A stretch of 64,000 nt of DNA from CAYPIE01 sp964410665. GTDB taxonomy: Bacteria > Planctomycetota > Planctomycetia > Gemmatales > Gemmataceae. Below the pieces are notes generated by a model. It was not told where the DNA came from, ran no database searches, and saw only the letters and a program-made list of their open reading frames with translations. Every line of letters starts with the position of its first letter. Position 1 is the stretch's first letter. Both the position numbers and the translations under genes were made by a program. Shown one piece after another: positions 25,648 through 35,216 of the stretch. The stretch is taken from the NCBI GenBank assembly GCA_964410665.1, contig CAYPIE010000006.1, positions 62,001 through 126,000 on the forward strand. Reading direction: 5' to 3'.

Positions 25648-26093
25648 AGCTGTTCCTGTTCGATCAACCGGATCTTCTGCAGACGGCGTTGATGCCGCTC
25701 TGCACCGTCGAAGTGTGCTTGTAAAAAAGCCTTCGCCAGCTCCATGGCAACTACCCCGCCGATGACCCGTCCACCCAGAACCAACACATTCATATCATCG
25801 TGTTCGACCCCTTGATGGGCGGAGTAGGTATCATGGCACAAACCGGCACGAATCCCGACGATCTTGTTGGCAGCGACCGAGGCACCCACCCCAGAGCCAC
25901 ACACCAGAATCCCGCGGTCGGCCTTGCCCTCAAGAATGGCACGGCCGACCAGGACGGCAAAGTCTGGATAGTCGACGGGATCCTGACTATTGGTCCCGAC
26001 ATCGATGATCTCATGACCTAATGATTTGACCACCGAGATGAGTTGTTGCTTTAGTTCAAACCCGGCATGGTCGGCACCGAGTACCACCCGCAT
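25629..26093 (-). CDS. rpiB: Ribose 5-phosphate isomerase B
   Basis: RpiB interconverts ribose 5-phosphate and ribulose 5-phosphate. The protein (154 residues) starts MRVVLGADHAGFELKQQL and has VCGSGVGASVAANKIVGIRAG (with the catalytic Cys) and the following CHDTYSAHQGVEHDDMNVL, where family members usually read R-x-HN-x-AN. RpiB and allose-6-phosphate isomerases are hard to separate; RpiB is the default. The ATG at 26093 gives the conserved N-terminus; another start four codons upstream adds nothing. Confidence 0.9.
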   Translation of the reverse strand: MRVVLGADHAGFELKQQLISVVKSLGHEIIDVGTNSQDPVDYPDFAVLVGRAILEGKADRGILVCGSGVGASVAANKIVGIRAGLCHDTYSAHQGVEHDDMNVLVLGGRVIGGVVAMELAKAFLQAHFDGAERHQRRLQKIRLIEQEQLQSSST

Positions 26094-26173
26094 GCTGCAC
26101 CTCACTTCACGGAGCCCCAGAAGAGACCGAAGAGATTAGTGTAGCGAATCGAGCAATACAGACCCAGGACAAT

Positions 26174-27505
26174 TCAGGCCCGGACGATGCGTTCGCGACG
26201 CTTGACCTCACGGGTGGCGTTGCGGGTATCAATCACCATGCCAGATTGCTCGGTGATCCACTCCCAGTCATACGCTGAGTGATCGGTGGCAATCAGCACA
26301 CAATCTTGGCCACCAAGGTAGTCCGCGGTCAATGGTTGGCTCTGCATACGCAAATGCGGGTAATGCCGCATCCGCGGCAACTCTGGGATATGCGGATCAT
26401 TGTAAGTGACTTGTGCGCCCTTTTTGAGCAATAGATCCATCAACTCAAAGCCGGGGGACTCGCGCGGATCATCGACATCTTTTTTGTAGGCCATCCCCAG
26501 GATGGCGATTTTCGACCCCTTGACCGGCTTGCCCAGCTCATTCAAGGTGTCGGTGATCTTGCCAACGACAAAACTAGGCATGGCTGTATTGATTTCACCT
26601 GCCAGTTCGATGAAACGCGTATTCATCCCATATTGACGTGCAACCCAGGTAAGGTAGAAAGGGTCAATCGGAATACAATGTCCGCCGAGTCCCGGACCCG
26701 GATAAAAGGCTTGAAAGCCAAAGGGCTTGGTCTTGGCTGCATCGATCACTTCCCAAACATCGATGTTCATACGGTCGTAGAGCACCTTGAGCTCATTGAC
26801 CAAAGCGATATTGATAGCTCGATAAGTGTTTTCCAGAATCTTACACGCCTCGGCCACCTCCGGGCTCGAGACCTGGATCACTTCGACCACGATCTGACGA
26901 TACAGATCACTGGCCAATTCGCCGGAAGCGGGCTCCAAACCACCCACCACTTTGGGAATCCGCGACACGGTGAAATCCGGGTTGCCCGGATCCTCGCGTT
27001 CAGGGCTAAATGCCACAAAGAAGTCTTCGCCCGGGGTAAATCCGCTCCGTTCCAGTTCGGGTAGCAGCACCCGACGTGTGGTGCTCGGGTAGGTCGTGCT
27101 CTCGAGGATAATGAGTTGGCCGGGACGGAGCTGGGTCGAAATCGCCTGCGCGGACGAAACCACAAAGCTAAGATCAGGTTCCCGCGCCTCGGTCAGCGGC
27201 GTCGGCACACAGACCAGGATCACGTCCGGTTCATCCAGACGATCGAAACGATCGGTAGCGGTAAAGCCGTGGCGTAACATGTCGCGGATGCTTTCATCGC
27301 AGAACTGTTTGATATAGCTCTGCCCCGCGAGTAGTTTTTCCACCTTGCTTGAATCGATATCGAAGCCTAGGACCGGATAACCCTGCTCGGCAAAGGTGCG
27401 TGCCAGTGGTAAACCGACATAGCCTAGGCCGATGATGCCTACCTGAGCGGTGCGATTGTGGATGCGTCCTTGTAACGCGCGAAAGTGATCGGCCATTCGG
27501 TTCAT
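26174..27505 (-). CDS. Nucleotide-sugar dehydrogenase (WbpA/WecC family)
   Basis: This oxidises C6 of a UDP-sugar using two NAD molecules to give the uronic acid for surface polysaccharides. The N-terminal Rossmann motif is GIIGLGYVGLPLARTFAEQG; the catalytic region is AFYPGPGLGGHCIPIDPFYL, with the active-site Cys. ILGMAYKKDVDDPRESPGFE marks the C-terminal UDP-binding domain. The pattern is that of UDP-N-acetylglucosamine or UDP-N-acetylmannosamine 6-dehydrogenases rather than UDP-glucose dehydrogenase. It lies downstream of an esterase and a flippase-like gene on the same strand. Confidence 0.9.
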   Translation of the reverse strand: MNRMADHFRALQGRIHNRTAQVGIIGLGYVGLPLARTFAEQGYPVLGFDIDSSKVEKLLAGQSYIKQFCDESIRDMLRHGFTATDRFDRLDEPDVILVCVPTPLTEAREPDLSFVVSSAQAISTQLRPGQLIILESTTYPSTTRRVLLPELERSGFTPGEDFFVAFSPEREDPGNPDFTVSRIPKVVGGLEPASGELASDLYRQIVVEVIQVSSPEVAEACKILENTYRAINIALVNELKVLYDRMNIDVWEVIDAAKTKPFGFQAFYPGPGLGGHCIPIDPFYLTWVARQYGMNTRFIELAGEINTAMPSFVVGKITDTLNELGKPVKGSKIAILGMAYKKDVDDPRESPGFELMDLLLKKGAQVTYNDPHIPELPRMRHYPHLRMQSQPLTADYLGGQDCVLIATDHSAYDWEWITEQSGMVIDTRNATREVKRRERIVRA

Positions 27506-27595
27506 CCTTGACCCCGCCGTGAAAACCTTCCTGGGTGAGTAGTCTAGTCCAGTCCGCCCGACAAAGTAAATGCGAAGTGGCCACCCCCTTTGAGC

Positions 27596-28666
27596 CTATC
27601 GGGTACGAGGTGCATACGCAGTAAGGTGCTGGCGCAGCCAACACGCTAGACCGGGATAAAAAGATAAACCTGTTTTGGTGTTATGTGCCCCTCGAGGGGC
27701 GACGACGAGAGTGGAGAGGATGCCGCGGCGTCGCGCAAAGTGAATGAAACTCTCGACTTGTGCATCGATATTGAATTGATCGCGGCAGCCATAGGCCAAG
27801 AAGATGGCAAACTCATTCGGCTGAATCTGATAGGTGTTGAGCATCTCGGTGGGATTCTCATCGGCCAAGACTCCGCGGATGGCTCTTTGATCTCTGGAAA
27901 TGAACAGTGGGCGGATCAAGTTACTCTGGCGGACAGTAATTGGTCCAAAGCGGGCCACGGGCATACACAAGGAAACCTCTTCGCGGAAGCGGAAGGTACG
28001 GGGGTTAAAATTTGCGAAATAGCCACCGTTTCTGTCGTCGTAGCGGACATTGATGGCCGGAAAGATGCCAACCAGCCCACCAAAGTGTGTGCGTGCCTTA
28101 AAGCCCAGATTAAAGACCCCAAAGCCACCCATGGAAGCCCCGGCCAAGATGTGGGCTTGGCGTTCTGGGCGAATCGGAAAATGCTGCTGAACAAAGCCCC
28201 AAACATCCCCAAGAATATAGTCCTGAAATCGGCCCGCTGCCGAATTGAGAAAAAAACTGCCCGCAGTAAAGAAACCAGGGTCACCGGTCAGGCTGCCGTC
28301 CGGAGCCGCCATAATCATCCGAGGCACTTCGCCACAAGCCATGCCGCGATCGAGCGGTTTAAGGATGGTCAGAAAATCTTGCTCATCCTGCAGTGCTCCG
28401 TGCAACCATATCATAATGGGATATTGCTGCTCCGGATCGTAACCAGGCGGTAAATAGACATACAGGTCTCGTTTCTCACACAGGCTGGGTGAGTAAAGGC
28501 GGCGATCACAACCGTGATCATCGGTATAGTCTAAGAGTGTCCCCGCCAGGCATGGATAACTGGAGCAACCTTGTCCGCGCCAAGGAAGGAGAGACCCAGC
28601 CTGTAGTCCGCAGGAGGACACCAGCCAGCTGAATAGCACCAGGCTCAACCCACGAGACAACGGCAC
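27596..28666 (-). CDS. Secreted esterase, alpha/beta-hydrolase (esterase D/feruloyl-esterase-like)
   Basis: The nucleophile elbow ILAGASMGGFGVFNLG gives the catalytic Ser, and YVYLPPGYDPEQQYPIMIWL followed by HGAL forms the oxyanion region. The family cleaves acyl or cinnamoyl esters, or acts as trehalose mycolyl-like transferases. The N-terminus (LSLVLFSWLVSSC) looks like a Sec or lipoprotein signal. I place the start at GTG 28666, seven bases after GGAGG; an upstream GTG at 28714 is possible. Several Cys near residues 30-65 suggest disulfides. Confidence 0.75.
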   Translation of the reverse strand: MPLSRGLSLVLFSWLVSSCGLQAGSLLPWRGQGCSSYPCLAGTLLDYTDDHGCDRRLYSPSLCEKRDLYVYLPPGYDPEQQYPIMIWLHGALQDEQDFLTILKPLDRGMACGEVPRMIMAAPDGSLTGDPGFFTAGSFFLNSAAGRFQDYILGDVWGFVQQHFPIRPERQAHILAGASMGGFGVFNLGFKARTHFGGLVGIFPAINVRYDDRNGGYFANFNPRTFRFREEVSLCMPVARFGPITVRQSNLIRPLFISRDQRAIRGVLADENPTEMLNTYQIQPNEFAIFLAYGCRDQFNIDAQVESFIHFARRRGILSTLVVAPRGAHNTKTGLSFYPGLACWLRQHLTAYAPRTR

Positions 28667-28744
28667 GGCAGACACCTCCAGGACCAAGACTTCTCCGGTG
28701 CGTAACGGCTGCACCTTCTCAGTCGGCGAGGCGTCGAGTTGAGT

Positions 28745-29809
28745 TTACCAGTCTTTCGCGGTAGCCAGCTCGGCGACGGATCCACCGTGGGGTGACACCG
28801 GTAATGCCACCCGGATGCGGAGATAGATCAAAAAGGCCACCAGACCCAGAGTCATATTCATGACTCGATGTGTAAAGCAACTCCAGAATCCGTGAATCAT
28901 GGGTTTGTGCAGGATGTGCAGGTACAGCCACTGGAATGCGGTTTCCCCGACGCCAATCCCTCCAGGAGTAATCGGTAATGCCTGAGAAACCATCCCCAGA
29001 GGAACGATGAGAAAATGTTCGAAGAGCGTGCCAAGTTGGGCCGTTTCGCTGTCAACCGCAAAAATCCGGCTGGCGAAGTGGAATGCCAAGATATACATCC
29101 CGTGGCTGGCCAACGACAAGAGCACCCCCAAACCAATCGCACCAAGCTTTTGGTGATACAGCCAGATCGCTCGTAAAAATTCTGCGAGGGTATGACCAAC
29201 CTTCGGAAGCCGCTCCAGCCGATCCGCACCTGACTCCGCCCACCGACGGGGTAGTGCGGCAAGGATCATGGAAGCGGCCAGGGTACCGGCAAGGATCCAC
29301 CAGGAACCTCGAACGACCACCTGTAGCTCTGGGTTGTTCTGAAGGACGGGATCTTCCAGAATCGTTAACAGCACTCCGAGTAGCGAAACAAACCAAACCA
29401 ACGACCAAAGCCCCACCGCCCGGTCCATGATCACCGTCGCTACCGCGACCGCACGTCGCTTTTGCTCACGAGCCACCGCATACGCTTTGTAAAGATCGCC
29501 GCCCACCGACCCGGGCAACAGCGTGTTAAAATAAAATCCAACCAATCCCATGCGTATTGCCTGGCGGAGGGTGAAAGGTAACTCCTGCGCGCGCACCAGC
29601 ACATACCAGCGCACAAACGTGATCAGAACCCCCAGGCCACCGACGAACAGCCCAGCAACTAACGGCCCGACGTGAGGTGTTCGAGTTAGCAGGCTTCGAA
29701 TCCCGGGCGAGGAGCCATCGTCGGCTGGATTCCAGGAGGTTGCTACCACCCAGGCCAACACCCCGAAACCCAGGGCATACTTCAGACAGTTTTTCCAGGG
29801 AACGCGCAC
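28745..29809 (-). CDS. Flippase-like integral membrane protein (LPG-synthase TM / UPF0104 family)
   Basis: The 354-residue protein is almost all membrane segments (about eight). It contains LRAQAIRMGLVG-type positions written here as LPFTLRQAIRMGLVGFYFNT and LLPGSVGGDLYKAYA, together with PITPGGIGVGETAF, the two marks of the family related to the transmembrane part of MprF. Such proteins are thought to flip or handle lipids or lipid-linked sugars. The genes downstream are an esterase and a nucleotide-sugar dehydrogenase, which fits envelope polysaccharide or lipid work. Confidence 0.8.
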   Translation of the reverse strand: MRVPWKNCLKYALGFGVLAWVVATSWNPADDGSSPGIRSLLTRTPHVGPLVAGLFVGGLGVLITFVRWYVLVRAQELPFTLRQAIRMGLVGFYFNTLLPGSVGGDLYKAYAVAREQKRRAVAVATVIMDRAVGLWSLVWFVSLLGVLLTILEDPVLQNNPELQVVVRGSWWILAGTLAASMILAALPRRWAESGADRLERLPKVGHTLAEFLRAIWLYHQKLGAIGLGVLLSLASHGMYILAFHFASRIFAVDSETAQLGTLFEHFLIVPLGMVSQALPITPGGIGVGETAFQWLYLHILHKPMIHGFWSCFTHRVMNMTLGLVAFLIYLRIRVALPVSPHGGSVAELATAKDW

Positions 29810-29976
29810 CGTAACTCTCTCGCGACGACGATGAACTGGCGCTAGTCTAGCTCACGACGGCATTGTGGTCGATTTCGAACATTTCTGTCTAGCCAGGCTG
29901 GGAGGGCCTACCATTGACCCAACCGATGGTTTCTCCGACACTGAGGCGGTAAGACGCCCCTGGAGGAGATCTCACC

Positions 29977-32076
29977 ATGTACCTGCGCATCTTGATCTTG
30001 GTTTTGACCGTGCTTTCCCCACTGCAGGCCGCCGATCCCACACACCTGATGCCGCAGGGAGAAAGCCCACCGGATGCCAGACTTCAACGCAAGCCCAAGA
30101 CGCTCAACGACGACTTTCCGTTTATGGTACCTGACACCAAGGCCGCTTGGGATGATCGGCGGGCGGCGGTGCGCCGGCAAGTGCTCGTTGCGACTGGGCT
30201 TTGGCCCATGCCGGCGCGTACGGCGATTCAACCAGTGATCCATGGCCGCATCCAACGAGATGGCTACACCATCGACAAGGTCTATTTTGCCAGTCTGCCT
30301 GGGCACTATGTGACCGGGAACCTATACCGACCGACCAACTCCCTTCGTGGCAAGTATCCCGGAGTGCTTTGTCCCCATGGTCACTGGAGCAATGGACGCC
30401 TTTACGATGCCGGTGCAAAAGACGCCAAACGTCAGATGGAGCAAGGTGGTGAGACCAACCTCGCGGGTGCCCGCCATCCACTGCAAGCTCGCTGTGTCCA
30501 ACTGACGCGGATGGGCTGTGTGGTTTTCCACTACGACATGGTGGGCTATGCCGATAGTCAAGCCATTGCACATCGCCAGGGCTTCACCGATTGTGAGGCG
30601 GAACTACGACTTCAATCGTTTATGGGACTACAAACCTGGAATAGCATTCGTGCCCTGGATTTCTTGCTGAGCTTACCTGAAGTCGATGACCATCGCATTG
30701 GGGTCACCGGGGCCAGTGGCGGAGGCACGCAGACCTTCATCCTTGCCGCGGTAGATGAACGGCCCACAGTCGCCTTCCCAGCTGTGATGGTGTCCACGGC
30801 GATGCAGGGAGGCTGCATTTGCGAAAATTGCTCTTACCTTCGGCTCGGGACTGGCAACATCGAGTTGGCCGGTCTGTTCGCGCCCAAACCCTTGGCCATG
30901 AGCGGTGCCAATGACTGGACCAAGGAAATCGAGACCAAAGGCTTCCCAGAGCTGAAGAAGCTCTATGCACTTTACAACGCCGAAGACCGAGTCAAAGCCC
31001 GCTGCTGGCCCCAGTTCGGCCATAACTTCAATCAGCGTAGCCGCGAAATGATGTACGCATGGTTCAACCGACACCTGTTCGGCAATGTCGAGCGGGTCAA
31101 GGAACAACCGTTCCAGCCGGTGCCCCCGGAACAGCTTCGAGTCTTTAATGCTGCGCACCCCCGCCCTGCCGATTCCTTGAATGCCAAACAGCTCCGCGCC
31201 TATCTGACCGAGCGCGACACGGCCCAGCTTGAGGCAGACCTGCCCAGCGACTCCGAATCCTTGCGGGCGTTCCAAAAGACCTACGGCCCCGCTTGGCAGA
31301 CCCTGGTCGGCTCCATGCCCCAAGCGGACTCCATCGAAGCGCAGAACTTGGGAATCCAGGAGTCGCCCGACTGGATTATGCAAAAGCGGATGTTAAATCG
31401 TAGGCCCGATGGGGCTGCCCTCCCCATGGTCCTGCTGAAGCGGGCGGCGAAGCCGCGCCGAGCGGTGCTCTGGATCCACCCCGATGGCAAGTCCAGCTTG
31501 TTCAAGGACGGCCAGCCGGTGGCTGCGGTCAGAGAGTTGCTGCAGGCCGGCAACGCCGTCGTGGCCGTCGACCTGTTCGGTACCGGCGAACTGGTCGACG
31601 GCAAAGGACCAACGGTCGACCAGCGTTACGCTGGCTATACCTTCGCCTACAACTCCCCGTTATTGCGGGAACGGGTGCAGGACATCCTCACAGCAATCCG
31701 CTACACCCGCCAGGAACTCCAAGCAGAAGAAGTTCACTTGGTTGGCCAGGGCTCTGCGGGGCCATGGACCCTGTTGGCCTTGACCCAGGCCACGGAAGAG
31801 GTCGACCGAGCCGCGATCGACCTAAACCGTTTTAGTTTCGCGTCGGTGCGTCGTGCTGACCATCCCATGTTGCTGCCCGGGGCACTGAAGTACGGCGGCC
31901 TGGGCGTCGCGGCCTGCCTGAGTGCCCCGACCAAGCTGTGGCTGTACAACTTGGCTGGGGAACGCACGCGCCGCTGGAGCAAGGCGGGCTACGCCGCCCA
32001 GAACGTGACTGAACAGCTCACATTGTCGGCTGATCCACCGGACGATCTGGCCCTGGTCCGCTGGCTGACCCACTGA
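29977..32076 (+). CDS. Secreted acetyl-xylan-esterase-like alpha/beta hydrolase
   Basis: The 699-residue protein has a signal peptide (MYLRILILVLTVLSPLQA) and two hydrolase-like halves. In the first, VTGASGGGTQTFILAA holds the nucleophile Ser near residue 248, and PGVLCPHGHW forms the oxyanion region. AMSGANDWT and FGHNFN are probable acid and His positions. The second half (about 480-690) has VHLVGQGSAGPWTLLALTQ, another Ser elbow. Planctomycetes carry many such enzymes acting on acetylated or methylated plant and algal glycans; the substrate is unknown. A GGAGGAGAT ribosome site precedes the start. Confidence 0.75.
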   Translation: MYLRILILVLTVLSPLQAADPTHLMPQGESPPDARLQRKPKTLNDDFPFMVPDTKAAWDDRRAAVRRQVLVATGLWPMPARTAIQPVIHGRIQRDGYTIDKVYFASLPGHYVTGNLYRPTNSLRGKYPGVLCPHGHWSNGRLYDAGAKDAKRQMEQGGETNLAGARHPLQARCVQLTRMGCVVFHYDMVGYADSQAIAHRQGFTDCEAELRLQSFMGLQTWNSIRALDFLLSLPEVDDHRIGVTGASGGGTQTFILAAVDERPTVAFPAVMVSTAMQGGCICENCSYLRLGTGNIELAGLFAPKPLAMSGANDWTKEIETKGFPELKKLYALYNAEDRVKARCWPQFGHNFNQRSREMMYAWFNRHLFGNVERVKEQPFQPVPPEQLRVFNAAHPRPADSLNAKQLRAYLTERDTAQLEADLPSDSESLRAFQKTYGPAWQTLVGSMPQADSIEAQNLGIQESPDWIMQKRMLNRRPDGAALPMVLLKRAAKPRRAVLWIHPDGKSSLFKDGQPVAAVRELLQAGNAVVAVDLFGTGELVDGKGPTVDQRYAGYTFAYNSPLLRERVQDILTAIRYTRQELQAEEVHLVGQGSAGPWTLLALTQATEEVDRAAIDLNRFSFASVRRADHPMLLPGALKYGGLGVAACLSAPTKLWLYNLAGERTRRWSKAGYAAQNVTEQLTLSADPPDDLALVRWLTH

Positions 32077-32095
32077 GCGATGCTAGCAGGCGAGA

Positions 32096-32932
32096 TTAAC
32101 TGGGATGCTTCCAGGCGGCGGCCTCCTCGCCGTCGAGCCGCAAGGTCAGACACTTGGCACTGCCGCCCGCCTTCAGGAACTCGTCGAGCTCCACGGCAAC
32201 GGACGTGTAGCCCCGTTCCTGAAGGGCGGCCGCGAGTTTGGGACACCCTGCGTTATGGATGACCGTGGAGCCAAGCACTACGGCATTGCAACCAAATCGA
32301 TGCGCCTCGGCTTCGACCACCGGAATCAACTTGGGGATATGCGTCGTCAGTACGCGTTTCCCGTAGTCATCAAAAGCGTCGGGAAACCACAGGGCCTCAT
32401 CCGAGGCAAGAGGGCAAAAACAAGTATCCAAGTGATAAAAGCGGGGATTGACCAGCTCCACCGGCAGCACCCGGATGCTCAACTGTTCGCCAACCCAGTG
32501 ATGGGCGTGCACATCGGAGCGGATGCGATAACCGGCGAACAGAATCGGACCACAAAACAGGGCATCGCCCGCCCCCTCGAAATACATCCCTTCTGGAAGC
32601 TGAATCACCGTAAAGCCATGTTCGCGGGCCCAATCCTCAAAATACGGCGATTCCTTCGCCCGCACCTCGTGGCGAAACTGCGAGCTAACAAAGCGTTCCC
32701 GATAAACAAGTCCCGCATTGGCGGTGAACACTAAATCCGGCAGCCCAGGTTGAGGAGCCAAAATCTGCACGGCGACTCCAAGCTGCTCGAGTGTATCCAC
32801 TAGCTTGCGCCACTGGGCGAATGCTAGTGCGCGGATGCTGCCCATCGAGCGATTCATCCATGGGTTGATCTCATACTCGATGCCGTAGTGATCGGGCGGG
32901 CACATCAGTATGCTGGGACTTGGAAGTCGCAT
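32096..32932 (-). CDS. Arginine deiminase/DDAH-family amidinohydrolase
   Basis: The guanidine-modifying fold is shown by PDLVFTANAGLVY near residue 60, PEGMYFEGAGDAL near 110, FYHLDTCFCPL near 165 (His and Asp catalytic pair), and GGSAKCLTLRL near the C-terminus, with the nucleophile Cys. The family includes dimethylarginine dimethylaminohydrolase, arginine deiminase and related enzymes, so the substrate is an arginine-like compound. The ATG at 32932 gives the family start (PSPSILMCPPDHYG). It ends 20 bp from the convergent hydrolase gene. Nearby genes give no clear pathway. Confidence 0.82.
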   Translation of the reverse strand: MRLPSPSILMCPPDHYGIEYEINPWMNRSMGSIRALAFAQWRKLVDTLEQLGVAVQILAPQPGLPDLVFTANAGLVYRERFVSSQFRHEVRAKESPYFEDWAREHGFTVIQLPEGMYFEGAGDALFCGPILFAGYRIRSDVHAHHWVGEQLSIRVLPVELVNPRFYHLDTCFCPLASDEALWFPDAFDDYGKRVLTTHIPKLIPVVEAEAHRFGCNAVVLGSTVIHNAGCPKLAAALQERGYTSVAVELDEFLKAGGSAKCLTLRLDGEEAAAWKHPS

Positions 32933-33108
32933 GCGCTGCTCCTGCACTCGAGGGCTGGGCTCGGTCGGCTCTCTATTCTACCCGATCCGTGGGCAGGTTC
33001 GGCTCGTCCGGGTCCCGGTCGTCGACTTGCCAGCAAAAAATCTTGGTGATAGGACAGCGAATAGGCTCAAGCGGTTGCTCATAAAGTCACGTAACGAAAG
33101 GCAGTGCC

Positions 33109-35139
33109 ATGAGTCGAGTGATGTACTTGACCCTAGTCCTCGGGGGGATGTCTGCTACCCTGAGCTGGGGAGCCCCACCCAGCCCAACCCCCATTGGTAA
33201 GGAGACTGGCTTGATCCCCCGCACAATTCTCTTCGGCAATCCTGACAAGGCCAGCCCCGAATTGAGCCCCGACGGCAAACAACTTGCTTTCCTCGCCCCG
33301 GTCGATGGGGTCTTGAATGTCTGGGTAGGCCCCGTGGATGATCCCAGCGCGGCCAAACCCGTGACCAAGGACACGAGCCGCGGGATTCGAAGGTTCGAGT
33401 GGCTATATACCAATCAACACATCTTATATGCTCAGGATGTTGGCGGTGATGAGAACTTTCACATCTACGTCACTCATCTGCCGACCTTGACCACGAAGGA
33501 TCTAACTCCCTATGCGGGTGCGCGCGGCGAGATTCAGCAAGTCAGTCCGAAATTTCCTAACGAAGTTCTTTTAAGTGTCAATAACCGAAACAAACAATTC
33601 TTCGATATCCAACGCGTCAACGTGGACACCGGCGAACACACTGTGATCCAGCAGAACGACCGCTTTGCCGACTTTATCACCGACGATGACTACCAAGTTC
33701 GACTCGCTTCTGCCTATGCTCCCGATGGCAGCGTGGTGGCATACCTCCCCAAGGGAGATGATTGGGAAGAGTATGAACGGATCCCTAGTGAAGACACCCT
33801 AACCACAAACTTCCTAGCCTTTACCAAAGGCGGCGATCAAGTCTACATGGTCGACAGTCGCGAGCGTGACACCGCCGCACTCTACTTGTTGGATCTGAAT
33901 AGCAAAAAGAAGGAACTTCTGGCCGAGGACCCGCGCGCTGACGCTGGAACCCTGTTGATGCATCCCGAGGATCATACCGCCCAGGGAGTCTCCTTTAACT
34001 ATACTCGACGCGAATGGAAGTTCTTCGATCCTGCGGTCGCTAAGGACTTTCAGCTGCTCGACAAGGTCGCCGATGGAGAGATCAACATCGTCAGCCGCTC
34101 CTACGATGATCGTCGCTGGATCATTGCCTTCTTACTCGATGACGGCCCGGTCCGCTATTATCGCTACGATCGCGATACCCAGAAGGCCACCTTCTTATTC
34201 ACCAACAATTCCAAGTTGGACGGCTGGGACTTGCAACCGATGCATGATCTGGTCATTAAGTCCCGGGACGGGTTGGGTTTGGTCTGCTATCTCACCCTTC
34301 CCCCAGGAAGCGATGCAAACAATGACGCGCGGCCTGATCAGCCCCAGCCAATGGTTCTGTTCGTACACGGCGGTCCCTGGGCACGCGACGATTGGGGCTA
34401 CAACCCCTATCACCAGTTCCTGGCCAACCGCGGCTATGCGGTGCTGAGCGTCAACTTCCGCGGCTCGACCGGGTTCGGCAAAAAGTTCCTCAACGCCGGC
34501 AATCGTGAGTGGGCCGGCAAGATGCACGATGACCTCATTGACGCAGTTGACTGGGCCCTCAAAGAGAAGATCGCCCTGCCCGATAAGGTGGCCATCATGG
34601 GCGGCAGCTATGGCGGCTACGCGACGCTCGTGGGATTGACCTTCACCCCAGAGAAGTTCGCCTGCGGCGTCGACATTGTCGGGCCGTCGAACATCCTGAC
34701 CTTGCTGAGCACCATCCCGCCGTACTGGGCACCTGCGGTGCAGATGTTCAAGGATCGGGTGGGCGATTTCACTTCCGAGGCAGGGAAGGTATTTCTCGAG
34801 GAGCGCTCGCCGCTGTCACGGGTTGACGCCATCCAGAAGCCACTGTTGATCGGTCAGGGCGCCAACGACCCCCGGGTCAAGCAGAGCGAATCGGATCAGA
34901 TTGTGCACGCTATGAAGGAGAAGAAGATCCCAGTCACCTACGTGCTGTTCCCCGATGAGGGGCACGGCTTCGCTCGCCCAGAGAACCGGCTGGCCTTCAA
35001 CGCAGTGACCGAGGCTTTCCTAGCCAAAGAGCTAGGCGGCCGCTATCAAGCCATTGGTGAGGACTTCGAAGGTTCCACCATCAAGGTGCCCGCCGGGGCC
35101 AATGATGTGCCGGGTCTGCCTGAAGCACAGAAACAGTAA
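33109..35139 (+). CDS. Secreted S9 family prolyl-oligopeptidase-like peptidase
   Basis: The 676-residue protein has a signal peptide (MSRVMYLTLVLGGMSATLSWG), an N-terminal beta-propeller (about 40-400), and a catalytic alpha/beta-hydrolase domain (about 410-650). The Ser is in IMGGSYGGYATLVG, the Asp in QGANDPRVKQSES, and the His in FPDEGHGFARPENR. These fit acyl-peptide hydrolase or dipeptidyl-peptidase types. It should act on peptides in the periplasm or outside. It is followed by a hairpin and then a small secreted protein. Confidence 0.88.
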   Translation: MSRVMYLTLVLGGMSATLSWGAPPSPTPIGKETGLIPRTILFGNPDKASPELSPDGKQLAFLAPVDGVLNVWVGPVDDPSAAKPVTKDTSRGIRRFEWLYTNQHILYAQDVGGDENFHIYVTHLPTLTTKDLTPYAGARGEIQQVSPKFPNEVLLSVNNRNKQFFDIQRVNVDTGEHTVIQQNDRFADFITDDDYQVRLASAYAPDGSVVAYLPKGDDWEEYERIPSEDTLTTNFLAFTKGGDQVYMVDSRERDTAALYLLDLNSKKKELLAEDPRADAGTLLMHPEDHTAQGVSFNYTRREWKFFDPAVAKDFQLLDKVADGEINIVSRSYDDRRWIIAFLLDDGPVRYYRYDRDTQKATFLFTNNSKLDGWDLQPMHDLVIKSRDGLGLVCYLTLPPGSDANNDARPDQPQPMVLFVHGGPWARDDWGYNPYHQFLANRGYAVLSVNFRGSTGFGKKFLNAGNREWAGKMHDDLIDAVDWALKEKIALPDKVAIMGGSYGGYATLVGLTFTPEKFACGVDIVGPSNILTLLSTIPPYWAPAVQMFKDRVGDFTSEAGKVFLEERSPLSRVDAIQKPLLIGQGANDPRVKQSESDQIVHAMKEKKIPVTYVLFPDEGHGFARPENRLAFNAVTEAFLAKELGGRYQAIGEDFEGSTIKVPAGANDVPGLPEAQKQ

Positions 35140-35160
35140 GCCGGCGGGTGGATGCTGGCA

Positions 35161-35187
35161 CGGGGGCAGCCGTCCGGCTGTCCCCCG
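35161..35187 (+). terminator. GC-rich hairpin between the S9 peptidase and the next gene
   Basis: CGGGGGCAGCCG pairs with CGGCTGTCCCCCG except for one bulged T. No T tract follows, and the next ribosome site starts about 15 bp later, so partial termination is more likely than full. Confidence 0.4.
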
Positions 35188-35216
35188 GCGAAACCAACTC
35201 CCGTGAGGACACTCCT